Below are positions 8,565 to 19,500 of a stretch of DNA of 25,581 bases, piece after piece. Positions within the stretch are counted from its first letter, which is position 1. The number at the start of each line of letters is the position of its first letter. Position numbers and translations under genes: made by a program. Location of the stretch: positions 21,680,255-21,705,835 of the forward strand of contig CM018905.1 of the NCBI GenBank assembly GCA_009663005.1. The letters run 5' to 3'. Source of the stretch: Actinidia chinensis. Taxonomy: Eukaryota > Streptophyta > Magnoliopsida > Ericales > Actinidiaceae. A model generated the notes under the pieces. The model made no database searches and was not told the DNA's origin. It worked only from the letters and a program-made list of their open reading frames with translations.

Positions 8565-9683
8565 TCTATAATACAAATCACAACTACGTTGAATCACAAA
8601 TAGATCTCTCGCCCTATCTACGGCTCAAATAGATTTGAGTTGATCCAAAGGTTCGTTTTCACCAGTAAATTATCGGTGCCCCGCATAAAAAAAAACGGAC
8701 AATTTCAGTAGAGGGTAAGACAATAATCATTTCATTTTCTCTCTCCATCATAACTCTCACTCTGTATCCTCTCATCACTTAACATTCAACTCTTTTATTC
8801 CTTTTTTTACTACCCATTATTCTTTTTTACTTCACTTTTGAATTTTTTATATAAGTAAGTGATAAATTGTTTGTTAAAATTTATAACCATTTTTTTAGTT
8901 GTTTTTTATTTTATTTTATTTTAATACCCCTTGATTTTTTGATTTTTTTTTTACTTTCAACTTTCAAAATTTTATATAAACAACAAATTTGAAATTTTAT
9001 AATTTCTGTTACTCCCATCTTATATTTTTTATAAAAGAAAAGAAAAAAATGTGAATCAGATTTTTAATATTTTTGTTAAAACTCTCGATGGTTGATATAT
9101 ATGTTATTTGTTATTTGAGTTTTTTTCTATAGTACCCCTTTGATTTTTTTTTTCTACTTTCACATTTTTAAAATTTTATATAAAAAAATTTATAAAAAAA
9201 AGCATATAATTTCGTTTGCCGAGAAGATATTGATTATGCAAATTATTGTTATATAATATGAATTACTATGTCTGATACGTTAAAAGTTATTACTTTATTA
9301 TGTGTTTTTATGATATAAATCAAATAGAAAAAATACATTATTAATTTTCAAGGAGAGTCTAAATAACAATAACAGATAACGTATCAACCCACTAAAAGGT
9401 TTTAAAAAAATATTAAAATATTTTGATCCATAATTTTTTTTTATAAAACATATAACATGAGAGTAAAAAGAATTATAATTCTTATTATAATTTTTTTTTA
9501 TATAAAATTCAGGAAGTGAAAGTACTAAAAAGAAAAAAAAAATACAAGAAGTATAAAAGAAAAAGAAATTTTAAAGCGGTATATAAAATTTTATCTTAAA
9601 TTTTTTAATATAAAAAAAATCAGAAGTGAAAAGTCTAAAAAAAAAGAAAAAAGAATCAAGGTGCTATTGTATTAAACAAAGAA
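8565..9683 (+). mobile_element. long Helitron unit 3, left part (split by SIRE element)
   Basis: It starts TCTATAATACAAATCAC and follows the long-unit order: the CTTTTTTTACTTTCACTTT module in several copies, an AT-rich centre, then reverse-complement modules (about 9497-9560 and 9605-9660). It is cut at 9683, where the retrotransposon begins. The continuation is at 19851-20216; together they give 1485 bases, close to the 1446-1449 of the intact long units. Confidence 0.7.
9679..9683. other. target-site duplication of the SIRE element, left copy
   Basis: AAGAA precedes the left LTR and AGAAT follows the right LTR (19851-19855). AGAA is shared exactly. The uninterrupted units read AAAGAATAAAA at this place, which supports a duplicated AGAAT with one junction base altered. 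Confidence 0.55.
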
Positions 9684-10291
9684 TGGTTGCCCAGATAATC
9701 AGACCCATAGAGGGGGGTGTGTGAATAGGGTTGTGGCAACCCCAAACCTTTTCTTTTATTAAAAAGGATACCACATATAGAGTTAGAATAATTTAAAAAG
9801 ATAATATAATGCAAAGAATATAAATGAACTCAATAATAAAGAGATAGGGAGAGAGATCAAAATCGGCCTGGGCGCGATTTATAGTGGTTCGGTTTCATGA
9901 CCTACGCTCCACGCCTCAAGCACACCACTTGAGATTCAATCCACTAAACCAATAACTCCTTACGGGTGGAGTTCAAAACCTTTACACGTCAAGAGCACAC
10001 CCTCTCTTTCACAAGGTGCAGATAAAACTCTTTCACCTCACAAGGGTTCACAACAACCCTCTCTGATTACAACGTCACGTGAATAAGATTTGAGATTTCT
10101 CTCACAATAACAATTCTCCTTTTGAGACAGGATTTTATACAAATGAAGTCTTTTACAATGATATCTTATCACTAGAACTCTTATGATGAATTAAACTTGA
10201 AAGGTCTCAACGGAAATTGAAGAAGTATTGCTTGAGTTCTAAGCTTGTTTTTCTCACTTGCGTTAATTATCAACTGAACGCCTAGGATATG

Positions 10292-10298
10292 TATTATA
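10292..10298 (-). promoter_or_regulatory. TATA-like box of the 3' LTR
   Basis: TATAATA on the minus strand, at the same place as TATAAATA in the other LTR; one base appears lost. Confidence 0.45.
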
Positions 10299-10364
10299 GG
10301 CCTTAGCAGAAAGAAAGAATATAACGTTGCGAGGGAATGTGAAATTTGCTAGCCAATTTTCAAA

Positions 10365-10815
10365 TTGAAGTCAATTTAAAAGTCAGAAATTGTTGCCCCC
10401 TATCCAAATTTTCAAAAGTTGCCAACTAATTTTCAAAGTCAGGGAATTCTTTTTACCAATTTTTCAAAGTTGCCAACAATTTTCACACGTCAAAATTGTT
10501 TGCCTATTCAAATTTCAAACTTGGAATCAAATTTTCAATAGTCAGAATTTGTTGTAGCATATTTTTCAAATTTGAATCAACTTCAAAGTCAAAATTTGTT
10601 GTAGCCATATTTTTTCAAATTTGGTAACAAATTTTCAAAGTCAGAATATTGTTGCCGATTCAAATTTTCAAAAATTGGAATCAATTTTTTTTTTCCAAAG
10701 CTCAGAATTTGTTGCCTAGCATATTTTTGAATTGGAATCAAATTTTCGAAAGTCAGAAATGTTGCTAGCATCTTTTTCAAATTGTAATTAAATTGTTCAA
10801 AGATAAGATGATGCA
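10365..10815. repeat. imperfect tandem repeats in U3 of the 3' LTR
   Basis: Some 7-9 copies of a unit of about 55-65 bases built on CAAATTTTCAAAGTCAGAAT, TTGTTGC(CTAGCA) and TTTTTCAAATTTGGAAT. They lie just upstream of the TATA box in element orientation, where enhancer repeats of LTRs usually sit. Confidence 0.8.
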
Positions 10816-11177
10816 TAGGCACATTTTTAAGCCAACTTTAAATTTTAATGCATTTTTGCTATTTTGAAAATATGCATGAATGGATATAAGAGTCATTTTA
10901 GAGTCTTCAAGAATTTAACCATAAAGAGCTTTACAACAATACCCTAATTGAAAGCTTCGTCTTTTTGAGATCGTCAGTGACTTGCTTTGAAGTCTTCGCC
11001 TTGCAGTTCTCCAAAATCTTCGATGTATTTTTTGTTGCTCCTTGAGAATATGGCCCTTGTTGAATATTTCTTGCAACTAGCATATTGAATTAAATACATA
11101 GAGCCCACTAAGATTAGACTTTGTGATCATCACCTAATATATTGGAAGCATAATCGGATGACGCCATAGGGGCAACA

Positions 11178-11190
11178 ATCCCCCTTTTTG
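11178..11190 (-). other. polypurine tract
   Basis: The minus strand reads AAAAAGGGGGAT directly before the 3' LTR, the primer site for plus-strand synthesis. A second similar tract (AAAAGGGGGAGAAAT, plus 11360-11345) lies inside. Confidence 0.75.
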
Positions 11191-12785
11191 ATAATGATGG
11201 CAAATTATGATATAAAAAGTTTAAGCACATTGTAAGTAATAACTATTACTGATCAAAAGTATGTTAAATCACTGAGAATAATGCATTTCTATATTATTTA
11301 AGCGCCATTGTATGCGAGACAACAAAATTTTTGTATATCCTTATTTCTCCCCCTTTTGACATCAACAAAAAGGCATACTGGTGAAGCCTCCCCCTGCGAG
11401 ATGCTCCCTGCTTTTATGATGAAGTATATCTAACGGTAAATATGATTGAAAACTGTCATAACTATGCATATTGACTCCAAGAAGGTTGAGGCTAAGCAAT
11501 CAGAAAAGATATGGGTTAGAACCCATATCGTGTGCTTTCTCTCTTTTGTCATAGATTAGTATCATGGGCAAGAATCTATGATGGCAAGAAGCTAAATCTA
11601 CTTCATCTTTAAAATCCATGCTTCACTAATAATCTTTCTTCTAGATGATATGATCAAGAATATGTCTTGCTTCGTTATTTGTGACTCAAGTTGTGATGTT
11701 GCATCTTTCTTGCTTAGATGCTAGATTGTATGAATTAGGTTGCGAATGCCTACATCTTCTTCCTTCAGAAGTGAGATAGGACTGAAACTAGGAAGAAAAA
11801 AGATTATGTTTCAGAGTATTATTGCAGCATTGAGGAGAACAGAAATATATGCTGCGTACGAGAAGAAGACAAGTGAATTTATAGATGAGATTTGACAGAG
11901 AAAGGTGTGGAGTGAGCCATGTGATGACGCATGTGATCTGACCCAAACAAAATAACACAACATAAGAAAAATCGCCAATTTAAAGATATTTGTCAGTGGA
12001 GGTGGGTGTGCTCAGAAGGACGACTTGAGGCATATTTTGTCGAAAAAAATCGGCTTTCCTAGATCCCAAAATAGTTATCTTCTTCTTTCTCCTTCCGGTT
12101 CTTTGAAGAAAAAATTCAAGTTCGTTCCATTAGTTATTCAAAATGGTCTTCCTTCTCACAAATAATTGATCTACATGATTGCCTAATGTACAACCAGAAA
12201 TTCGCTGTTTCATCATAGTATCTAAAAAGAATCCATCGCATGAGTAATGCCTCTTGATGCTGGTGATGCAGTTGCTGCATCAGTAGCTAGGGGGATCATT
12301 ACTCGCACAAGATGAACAGTTATTGGCGGGAGGATAGAACTGTAGTTGAAGCATAATGACTTTCGCACTCAGTTTCAGTGTGCTTATTCTGTTTCAAAGA
12401 TGGACACCCGAAAGTCTACAAGTTCGAGGCGAATGAAGTTCAAGAGGCCTAAGGGAACTAAGTTTTGAGGGTGTTTAAATTGCAACGAAGGGACATATTT
12501 GAGGTCTTCAGCAGCGAATGAAGGAGATAAAGAGCCCTGAAGAAACTTTGCCTGGATCAATGCAAATGATTTGGAAATAATATTCAGAACTGGAGATTGA
12601 ACCTACTAACCGTCTTAGGGGGTTGAGCAACAGGAGAGTCTCTGCTTTGAAGTCCAGAAAGAAATAATCTTAAGATTTCTCGACCAGAGCTTTAAACAAT
12701 GGTTATTATATATTCCCAAAAACAAGCCTAAATTATTATTAACTAAATAAATACAACTAAAATATGATGCAATATCTGCCGGTCT
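11191..12785 (-). other. region between pol and 3' LTR; no intact gene
   Basis: SIRE-lineage elements often carry a third, env-like ORF here. The minus strand shows only short open pieces, for example one with SRGITHAMDSF near 12230, and nothing I can assign to an env-like protein. The stretch 12000-12480 is less AT-rich than its surroundings and might be the relic. I see no other gene. Confidence 0.4.
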
Positions 12786-13260
12786 TTACCACATACCAAG
12801 TTCTCGACGAATGATGCAGAAGAAAACGATCCTCTTGAAGTGAGCGTTTTGTGAAGATGTAAGCCCCATTGCAAACTCATGCTTGCAGATTGAGTGAGTA
12901 CTATAAATATTTTTAATTGCTATATTCCTTTTTGACATGGAGTCCACGACTAAAATGATGATTAATTTCAATATGTTTTGTTGTGAGAGTGCAAGAATAG
13001 CGATTTTAGAAATATTTATAGCCACTAGCTATTATCACACTAATTAGGTCTGTGATCAAATTTTATTTAAATCTTCAAGTTGTTGTTTCATATAAAGAAC
13101 TTGAGCACCAACAATGCCCGCAGCAATATATTCTGCCTGCAGCAGTGGCAAAGGAGATGAATTTTGCCTTCTTGCGGATAAACAAGAAAACAATGGTTGA
13201 GGTGTCCTTAAAAAGAGGAACACGTACCGCTTGTATCTTCCGATAAATTGGCACCACAGC
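12786..13260 (-). pseudogene. SIRE pol: RNase H remnant and pol C-terminus
   Basis: The minus strand encodes AEYIAAG (plus 13136-13116), the conserved RNase H motif of copia pol, followed by AQVLYMKQQL as in SIRE elements. Downstream, after frame changes, come AINISK and the terminal IRRELGM (near 12810), the usual last residues of SIRE polyproteins. RNase H removes the RNA strand during reverse transcription. The segment is in three frames, so no enzyme can be made from this copy. Confidence 0.75.
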
Positions 13261-13379
13261 CAAATTGCATCTGAATAACTTACTAAATCTAATTGAAGTG
13301 AATGTAGTGACCATTAATCACAGATCATATTGTGCCAGAAATATCGAAAAATCTTTTAACGGCAATTAAATGATGATTC

Positions 13380-14420
13380 TTTTGGACATGCTTGATTGAA
13401 ATCTAGCCACAATAAGGCACACTAAACATGATATCTGGCCTACTAGCGTGCTATGTTTTTAAAATAGCTTAAACTACCGATCATTCTCTATATTGTTTAT
13501 GTCAACATTTTTCCATTGTCATCTTTATCAAGTTGGTTGTTGAATTCATTGGGTGGGGTTTGCCCATACATTTTTGAATTTTCATTATCCCAAATTTTTT
13601 GAGAAGATTTTTATAATTTAGATTTTTAGATTGGTTGCTGATTTGTGAAGATTCCATTTTTAATTTGCTTAATTGAAGACCCAAAAGAAGAAGTTTAGCT
13701 TAGCTTACCTTCTCAATCTATGCTCAGTTCAAATTCTTTTGCATAGATTTTTGAAAAATGATACACATCATTTTCATTGTTGATCCAAAAATAAGATCAT
13801 AAAAAATATTTGCACAATAATGTAAATCATCATTTTTGGTTGTCCTTTGGATAAATATATATGGTAGTGTCAATTTTTCATCTTGTAAAACCTTTTTCCA
13901 AAAGAAATCCCACTAATCTTTCTACATGCTCCCTTGGGGCTTGTTTCAAGCCAATACAAAGGCCTTTGGTCAATGAAAAAATGATTGAAATTCATGATTT
14001 TCAAAACCGGTGTAGTGGTTGTTCAACTATAAACTTCTTCAGAAAGACACCATTAAAAATGCCACTTTTGACTATCCATTGAAATAAATTTAAAATCTCT
14101 TTATAGGAAGCTAAAAGCTAATAGCATTTCTTATAGCCTTCAAGTGACAGTAGGGGGCAAAGTTTCTTCATAGTCAATTCCTTCTTCTTGGGTTGAAACC
14201 TTGGGCCCTACTAATCTAGCCTTTATTTCTAACTCGATTAATGCCCATTTCATCCTTTTATTACGAAAAACCATTTTGTCAATAACTGATCTGAGTGCTG
14301 TAGGTCTAGGCAAACATGTCCAAACATGGGTCCTATAAATTGGTTTAAGCCTCTTCTTCGATGGCCATTAACCAAACTTATTAGTTTCAGCCCTTCTCAA
14401 TATTCTTAGGCCATTTTTGA
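13380..14420 (-). pseudogene. SIRE pol: reverse transcriptase remnant
   Basis: Motifs in order on the minus strand are: WPKNIE (about 14410), the KWVFR-type start, EEGIDYEET (about 14180), EEVYVEQPPGF-like residues (about 14040-13990), a decayed palm, KNLLKKFGI with TPMNSTTNL (about 13610-13520), then the AVKRIF segment (about 13360). These match the copia RT, connection and thumb order. I could not find an intact YVDD catalytic box; the palm at 13700-13860 is heavily damaged. Several frameshifts. Confidence 0.75.
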
Positions 14421-14829
14421 ACACAAAAAGCCATTGTTATTACACACATTCTAATGAAGACGTGTTTGTAATTACACCTGTGAGGGTCACGTACGAATTG
14501 ATCAATGGGGTGATCTTTAACACAATCTCCAAGATTTAGGAGATTGTTGATTTTTTGTTACACGATTAGCAGCCATTTTTCATACTTCTTCTGTATTGAG
14601 TCTTGAGAGATTTGGATCTTTTGAATTAATATTTAGTATAATTATTGTGGCCTGTATAGACTTCTTTTCTTTTTGGTGCTTTTATGACTCCCTGCCTCTC
14701 TTTCCCTTTGTCCTTCTTACCTTTGGTTTATTCAGATTCATCATCATTCTCATCAAGTTCTTAGGTTTGAAAGCATCAAACTTCCATCTCAAAGGCAACA
14801 GGTCTAGACTCTTCAAATAGTTAAAGTTC

Positions 14830-15640
14830 GGGGTTTTGTTAGTAGAGGCTCTCATTAAGCGTTGCTAGTGAGTAGAAGAGTGGGGGGAGAAAGACAAGAA
14901 AGAGGCAGGGGGGGAGCAGAGGGAGCAGCAGAAGGTATCGCCAAGAGTGAGCGGGGGCAAGGGAGAAGAAAGCAGGACGAAGGGGTCCAATACTTTGAAA
15001 TAACCAACTTGGTGTGTTCTTCCTTCCAAAGACTACGTAAGGACGTCTTTTAAGTTTGATCTATGACTACACGATTTATAATATAACAAGCTGTATTACA
15101 GACTTCAGCCCACAAATACTGTAGTAAAGTATGGCATTTAACATGGCGTTCTAGCCATTTCATTGAAGAGATCTATTTTTATCGTCAACGAACTCCATTT
15201 GTGAGGTGTTATTAGGTGCAGAGAAGTTGTGCTGAAAAACCGTGTGATCATCGCGACAATATTTGTCAAGATCTTGCGTATCAAAATTCTACCCATCACT
15301 ACGAATATAGGATAGTGCCCAACTATTTCCTTTGTGCAGTTTGTACAAAAATTTTGCGGAATGCCCCGTGTGCCTTCATGTTTTTTGTGAGGGAGGAAAA
15401 AAACCATGGTAAAACGTGAAAAATCATCAACACTTACAAATGCGTAAAATGTTCCACCAAGACTTGCAACCATATGGGCGGACCACAGCAAACAAATTCA
15501 TATGTAGCAGTTGAAGTGGTCTAGGATGTGGAACTATATTTCTTCTTTTTTGAAAAAGATGTTTTATGTTGCTTCCCTAGTTACATGCATCACAAATTTT
15601 TATCTTTTAACAAACGATTTTAGGTAAACCTTTAAGTTAA
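14830..15640 (-). pseudogene. SIRE pol: integrase remnant
   Basis: The zinc part keeps CDAC (about 15580) and H.LIN (about 15650). The core shows SLGGTFYAFVSVDDFSRF (about 15460-15400) with the first catalytic Asp of DDFSR, then IRSD-like and PQ-rich relics and EMARTPC (about 15150), which matches the EMARTM motif after the catalytic Glu. The C-terminal GRTH..YFKV (about 15000) is followed by an anomalous G-rich (plus strand) block instead of the expected FGCKC motif. Integrase would insert the element's DNA; it cannot here because of frameshifts. Confidence 0.8.
14876..14990 (+). other. G/A-rich block replacing conserved integrase C-terminus
   Basis: About 115 bases are strongly purine-rich on the plus strand (GGGGGGAGAAAG, GGGGGGGAGCAG). 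On the minus strand the conserved sequence expected after YFKV is missing. It could be an insertion, local microsatellite growth or a consensus artefact. Confidence 0.5.
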
Positions 15641-15670
15641 ATCAGTTAATCAATTTATGAAGACCAATCC

Positions 15671-15706
15671 ATGCATCGGGGGGGGGGGGTGGGGGGGGGG
15701 ATGCAT
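15671..15706 (+). repeat. G12-T-G10 tract flanked by inverted ATGCATC/GATGCAT
   Basis: ATGCATC (15671-15677) is followed by 12 G, one T, 10 G and then ATGCAT. The last G with ATGCAT forms the exact reverse complement of the left flank. It lies in the protease-integrase linker of the SIRE element and has strong G-quadruplex potential. Confidence 0.8.
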
Positions 15707-15979
15707 GTCCGAATCTTCGATGCATAACCAGCTATTTTCATTTTCTAACAGCAAGAAATTTAACCTCTGACTTAACTAGACATAGCAAAATCAAAGGTGT
15801 ATACATTTCCCATGTCGAGATGCCAATATGTAATGAATATTTTATCATTAAGAACAGGCGATAATTATGGCCATTTATTTTTAAGCAAATATAACCTTAT
15901 AATCGTTATCAACATAATGGGCCTTTATACTTATTAGGATTATGTTTGAAGACCATCAACTAGTAGACATTTGTCAATG

Positions 15980-16245
15980 CAAGATGAGATAATTGTTAAT
16001 ATTCATACACCAATAATGTTACCCTTTTGAGTGAATCACCAAATGTGACCAAATCCATCCATCCTGGCGTGTGAAAGAATGAAAGCCTTTGATTTTGTCT
16101 CCCGTCTATGTATTGAGCAAGCGCTATCCAGGATACCATTCGTTTGAGCTCCATATGACTTAAGGGCATACCTACAAAGTAAACAAATAACTCTTTTTGG
16201 TACCCAAATTTTCTGCGCGTCGATGCTGGTCAGCTTTAAATACAT
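15980..16245 (-). pseudogene. SIRE pol: protease remnant
   Basis: The minus strand encodes QKIWVPK (about 16215), a SIRE-type segment before protease, then ILDSACSIH (16131-16114 region), the aspartic protease site seen in plant copia elements as (Y)LDSACS. Next comes KSKAFILSHARMDGF, matching the DKS.F..L...DGG.V.FGD region with errors. Protease would cut the Gag-Pol precursor. The frame is open for 69 codons, then lost. Confidence 0.75.
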
Positions 16246-16389
16246 TGTTTTGTTTGGTGACCCAACCTTACGAGTGTTCCAATGGTTAATATTTTAGGAT
16301 TGAATCCAGATCTCCCCGCCATCATTTTGCTTTTGTTTTTGTGTGTTTTGTTCCTCTTTTAGTTGTAATTTTATAGTTTATCTTGTAAA

Positions 16390-17590
16390 AAGTTTTCTTC
16401 ATAGGACAAGCATCTTTAATATGTCCATTTCTTCCACATGTACTGCCAAAGTAGGAATGAAGAAGAATTAGGCTATGATCTTTATCAAAAAATGGTTTAT
16501 AAAATATTTGTTTATGGTAGGGGCATATCCCAAACCTTCCTTGTTGAAGACAAGCTTGTCTTCCCAGTGAGCCAATGTATCTAAATGTGTCTGGTGACCA
16601 TTAAACAAATGTTTTCTAAGGTGTTTGTTTAAATCTTTAATGGTTTCTTGTAGTTATATTTTCTTTCTTCTAAAATTATTTGAAGAATTTGATCTGGGGA
16701 GTGAGTTATTATTATTTTGAGTAAATTTATTTTTATTTTTCAAAATAACTCTATCGTCATTCAGTAAAATTTATTTTCTTTTTTTTTAAGAGATATTGTA
16801 TGTAGCCATTGAGTTTTCTATAGGTTATTTAGCTAACTCATCATATGCCATTTGATAGTTCTTCAATAAGAATGTGATCATATCAGTATCCAAAAGATTA
16901 CTCATCTCCTGTTGCCATGAGGCAAAAATTAGCACTCATTTCGCTCTCCTTTGTTCTGATTCGCTTCCTTCTGAATCATCCCAAGGTACCTTCAAGGGCT
17001 TTTTTCTTTGAATTTCTTTCCTCTTCTTGAGGCGGGACAATCTCGACTATGTAGTGTCCAGGCTTTGTGGCACTCGAAGCAAGTTGGAGGATCCTTTTGG
17101 ATTGGTTCGCCCGTAAGGAGTCTCTTTCATTATGCTTCTTATGAATGTTTTCTCCTTTTCATGAACCTTTGGAATAGTTTTGTGAGAGGGCCCTTTCTTT
17201 ATCGTCGTCAACTCTCGCTCTTCTTTTCCTCACTTTCTTGAGGGATTTGATGGCAAGACTTCTTTTGGGCTTTGCCTTTTCTTCTCGTCCCTTCAACATA
17301 ATCTCATGGGTCATGAGGCAACCCCAAAAGTTCACAAGACTCATGTTGTGAGATTCTTTAGCTTCTTCAATAGCGGTGACTTTTGCATCCAATGTTTTGG
17401 CAAGAGACCCTAAGAATTTTTTTTTCACCATTTTTTCCTAACATTAGTGATAACATTTGCTCAAGAGATGTTAATAAATTTATATATTTCGTAACTCTAG
17501 TAAACATTCAGGAAATAGATGCTTCACTGTCATACAAAATAATTCAGAGAGAGGAACTAAACCTACGTAATGTTTAGATTACTTTACTTG
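16390..17590 (-). pseudogene. SIRE gag remnant
   Basis: Gag forms the particle and packages RNA. On the minus strand a 90-codon open part (17431-17159) reads VTAIEEAKE, then VNF.G.LMTHEI and RSLAIKS, the well-conserved gag core of SIRE elements (AIEEAKDL...ELIGSLMTHE). Upstream, about 17540-17440, are relics of the MFTR...I.L..L segment in other frames. Downstream is a zinc knuckle CG.NGHIKDACP (16450-16401). The gag N-terminus, expected at about 17600-17900, is not recognisable; an anomalous pyrimidine-rich block sits there. Confidence 0.8.
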
Positions 17591-17592
17591 AT

Positions 17593-17900
17593 TTGTGCCT
17601 TCATAGGTCACTTGTCAAGTTGTGGTATCCCTCTCTTTACGCTCTAATTTCCCCTCGCAATTTTCCTTCATTCCTCCGTTTTTCGTACCTCCTTCGTTCT
17701 CCATGGATCTTCCTCCGTTTTCTCCCTCTATGCACCACCTTTCCCTCTTCTGCTTCTTCTTTTCATGGCTTTCCTCTCCTTCATCTCATTCCTCCTCTTC
17801 TTACCCCCCCCCCCCCGTTCATTCCATTATTTCTTATTCTCTGTGCCCTCCATATGTTCTTTTGCGGTGGTGGTGGGGCTGATTCGCAAGGCAGAAATTC
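17593..17900 (+). other. C/T-rich low-complexity block with C13
   Basis: It is strongly pyrimidine-rich on the plus strand (TTCCTTC, CCTCCG and CTTCTTC words) with 13 C at 17804-17816. Two frames stay open for 86-107 codons but give Ser/Pro/Phe-rich low-complexity peptides. I do not think it is coding. It lies where the gag N-terminus of the SIRE element should be. Confidence 0.5.
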
Positions 17901-18279
17901 GCGTTTTTTTTTTTAATAACTCTTTGCATCTAAGAACAGTATAACAATTTATTGACTTTGCATTAAGTGACTAAGGTGGACTCATCTTTATCCCATTCTT
18001 CCTCAGTTTAATGATTTTAGCTTATCAACTATTTGCTGATGGGGAATATAGTGGACCATTCCCCCTAATAATTTCCAAGCCTCTGGCATAATCAGAGGCT
18101 TGAATATAAATTATAATCCTATTCTTCCCAATATGTATAATGATCCCATGAAATTAACGGAGGCCTAAGGCCTTTATTTTGTTAGTTGAGGAGTGCCCCT
18201 TCGGCCAAAACATCATTCCATTTGTGTTTGTCCTCATGTAGTACTCTTTGGATGTTAAGCAAAAAAATAATAGAGGTTA
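17901..18279 (-). other. SIRE leader between gag and PBS; no gene
   Basis: AT-rich untranslated leader in element orientation. A near-palindrome AAGCCTCTGGCATAATCAGAGGCTT (18078-18102; stem AAGCCTCTG/CAGAGGCTT) could form a hairpin in the RNA. Nothing else is seen. Confidence 0.55.
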
Positions 18280-18292
18280 GGCTTTGCTACCA
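18280..18292 (-). other. SIRE primer-binding site (tRNA-Met type)
   Basis: The minus strand reads TGGTAGCAAAGCC, close to TGGTATCAGAGCC, two bases inside the 5' LTR end. It primes minus-strand synthesis and fixes the orientation. Confidence 0.75.
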
Positions 18293-18916
18293 ATTGTTGC
18301 CCAGGAAATCAACCCATAGAGGGGGGTGAATAGGGTTGTTGGCAAACTTTTCTTTTATTAAAAATTATACCTATAAGTAAGAGTTTAGAATAATTTAAAA
18401 AGCAATATAATGCAAAGAAATAATTGAGACAAATATAAAGAGCGATAGGGAGGAGAGAGAGAGATTCAAAATCGGCAGATTTATAGTGCGTTCGGTCTTC
18501 AGACTACGTCCCTCCCCCCCCCCTGCTACTCAAGCACACCACTTGAGATTTCAATCCCCTAACCCCAATCATTACGGGTGGAGTTCAAACCTTTACACGT
18601 CAAGAGCCACACCACTCTTCTCACAAGCGTGAAAAAACTCTTAACTCACCTCACAAGCGGTCACACCAACCCTCAAGGGTCACACAACCCCTTGATACAA
18701 TCGATGTGAATAAGATGTGAGATTTTCTCACAATAACCATTCTCCTTTTTGAGAAGGATATACAAATGAAGCTTTTTACAATGATATTCTCACTAGAACT
18801 CTTGTATGAAATTAAACTTGAAAGGCTCAAAGGAAATGAAAGAAGTATGACTTTGAGTTCTAAGCATTCGATTCTTTCTCACTTGTTTAACTTATCAAAT
18901 GAAAGCTAAGGATATG

Positions 18917-18924
18917 TATTTATA
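18917..18924 (-). promoter_or_regulatory. TATA box of the SIRE 5' LTR
   Basis: TATAAATA on the minus strand, downstream of the U3 tandem repeats and upstream of the R/U5-like block, so it probably drives the element's genomic RNA. Confidence 0.65.
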
Positions 18925-18974
18925 GGCACTTAGCAAGAATCTAACCGTTGGAGGGAATATTGAACTAGCTAGCC

Positions 18975-19500
18975 AATTTCAAATTTGCAAAACATTTTCA
19001 AGTCAGAAATTGTTGCGATCCAAATTTAAAAGTTGCCCCAGACTTACATTTATTTTCAAAGTCAGCAATTCTTTTACCAATTTTTAAAGTTGCCAACCAC
19101 ATTTCAAAGTCAGAACTTCTTTTTACCAATTTTTTCAAAGTTGCACAACACCATTTCAAAGTCAAGAAAGAATATTGTTGCTATTCAAATTTTCAACTTG
19201 GAATCAAATTTTCAAAGTCAGAATTTGTTTGCCCTAGCATAATTGTTTCAAATTTGGAATAAATTTTCCAAAGTCAAAACTTTGTGCTAGCCATATTTTT
19301 CAAATTTGGAAAAATTTTCAAAGTCAGAAAGAAATGTTGCCTATTCAAATTTTCAAACTGGAATCAAATTTCAAAGTCAGACTTTGTTGCCCCTAGCAAT
19401 TTTCAAATTTTGGAATCAAATTTTCAAAGTCAGAAAGAAATTGTTGCTAGCGCATATTTTTCAAAGTTGTAATTAAATTTTCCAAAGATAAGAATATTGC
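18975..19500. repeat. imperfect tandem repeats in U3 of the 5' LTR
   Basis: Same unit as at 10365-10815 (CAAATTTTCAAAGTCAGAAT and TTGTTGC words), about 8-10 copies. Spacing and some units differ from the other LTR, which accounts for part of the LTR length difference. Confidence 0.8.

Larger units (their letters stand above)
9684..11177 (-). repeat. 3' LTR of the SIRE element
   Basis: Homologous to 18295-19850 along its whole length, with many single-base indels. On the minus strand it begins TGTTGCCCCTATGGCG and ends GGGCAACCA. It holds a tandem-repeat U3 (10365-10815), a TATA-like box (10298-10292) and the block CCGAACCACTATAAATC (plus 9880-9896) typical of SIRE LTRs. Confidence 0.9.

Noticed and set aside
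11191..12785. Env-like third ORF of the SIRE lineage
   Set aside because: Position is right, but I could not read any convincing protein segment, signal peptide or coiled coil.
13861..14082. 73-codon plus-strand open frame
   Set aside because: Antisense shadow of the RT segment on the minus strand.
17593..17916. CT-rich plus-strand open frames of 86-107 codons
   Set aside because: Low-complexity Ser/Pro/Phe peptides antisense to the retrotransposon; no conserved feature.
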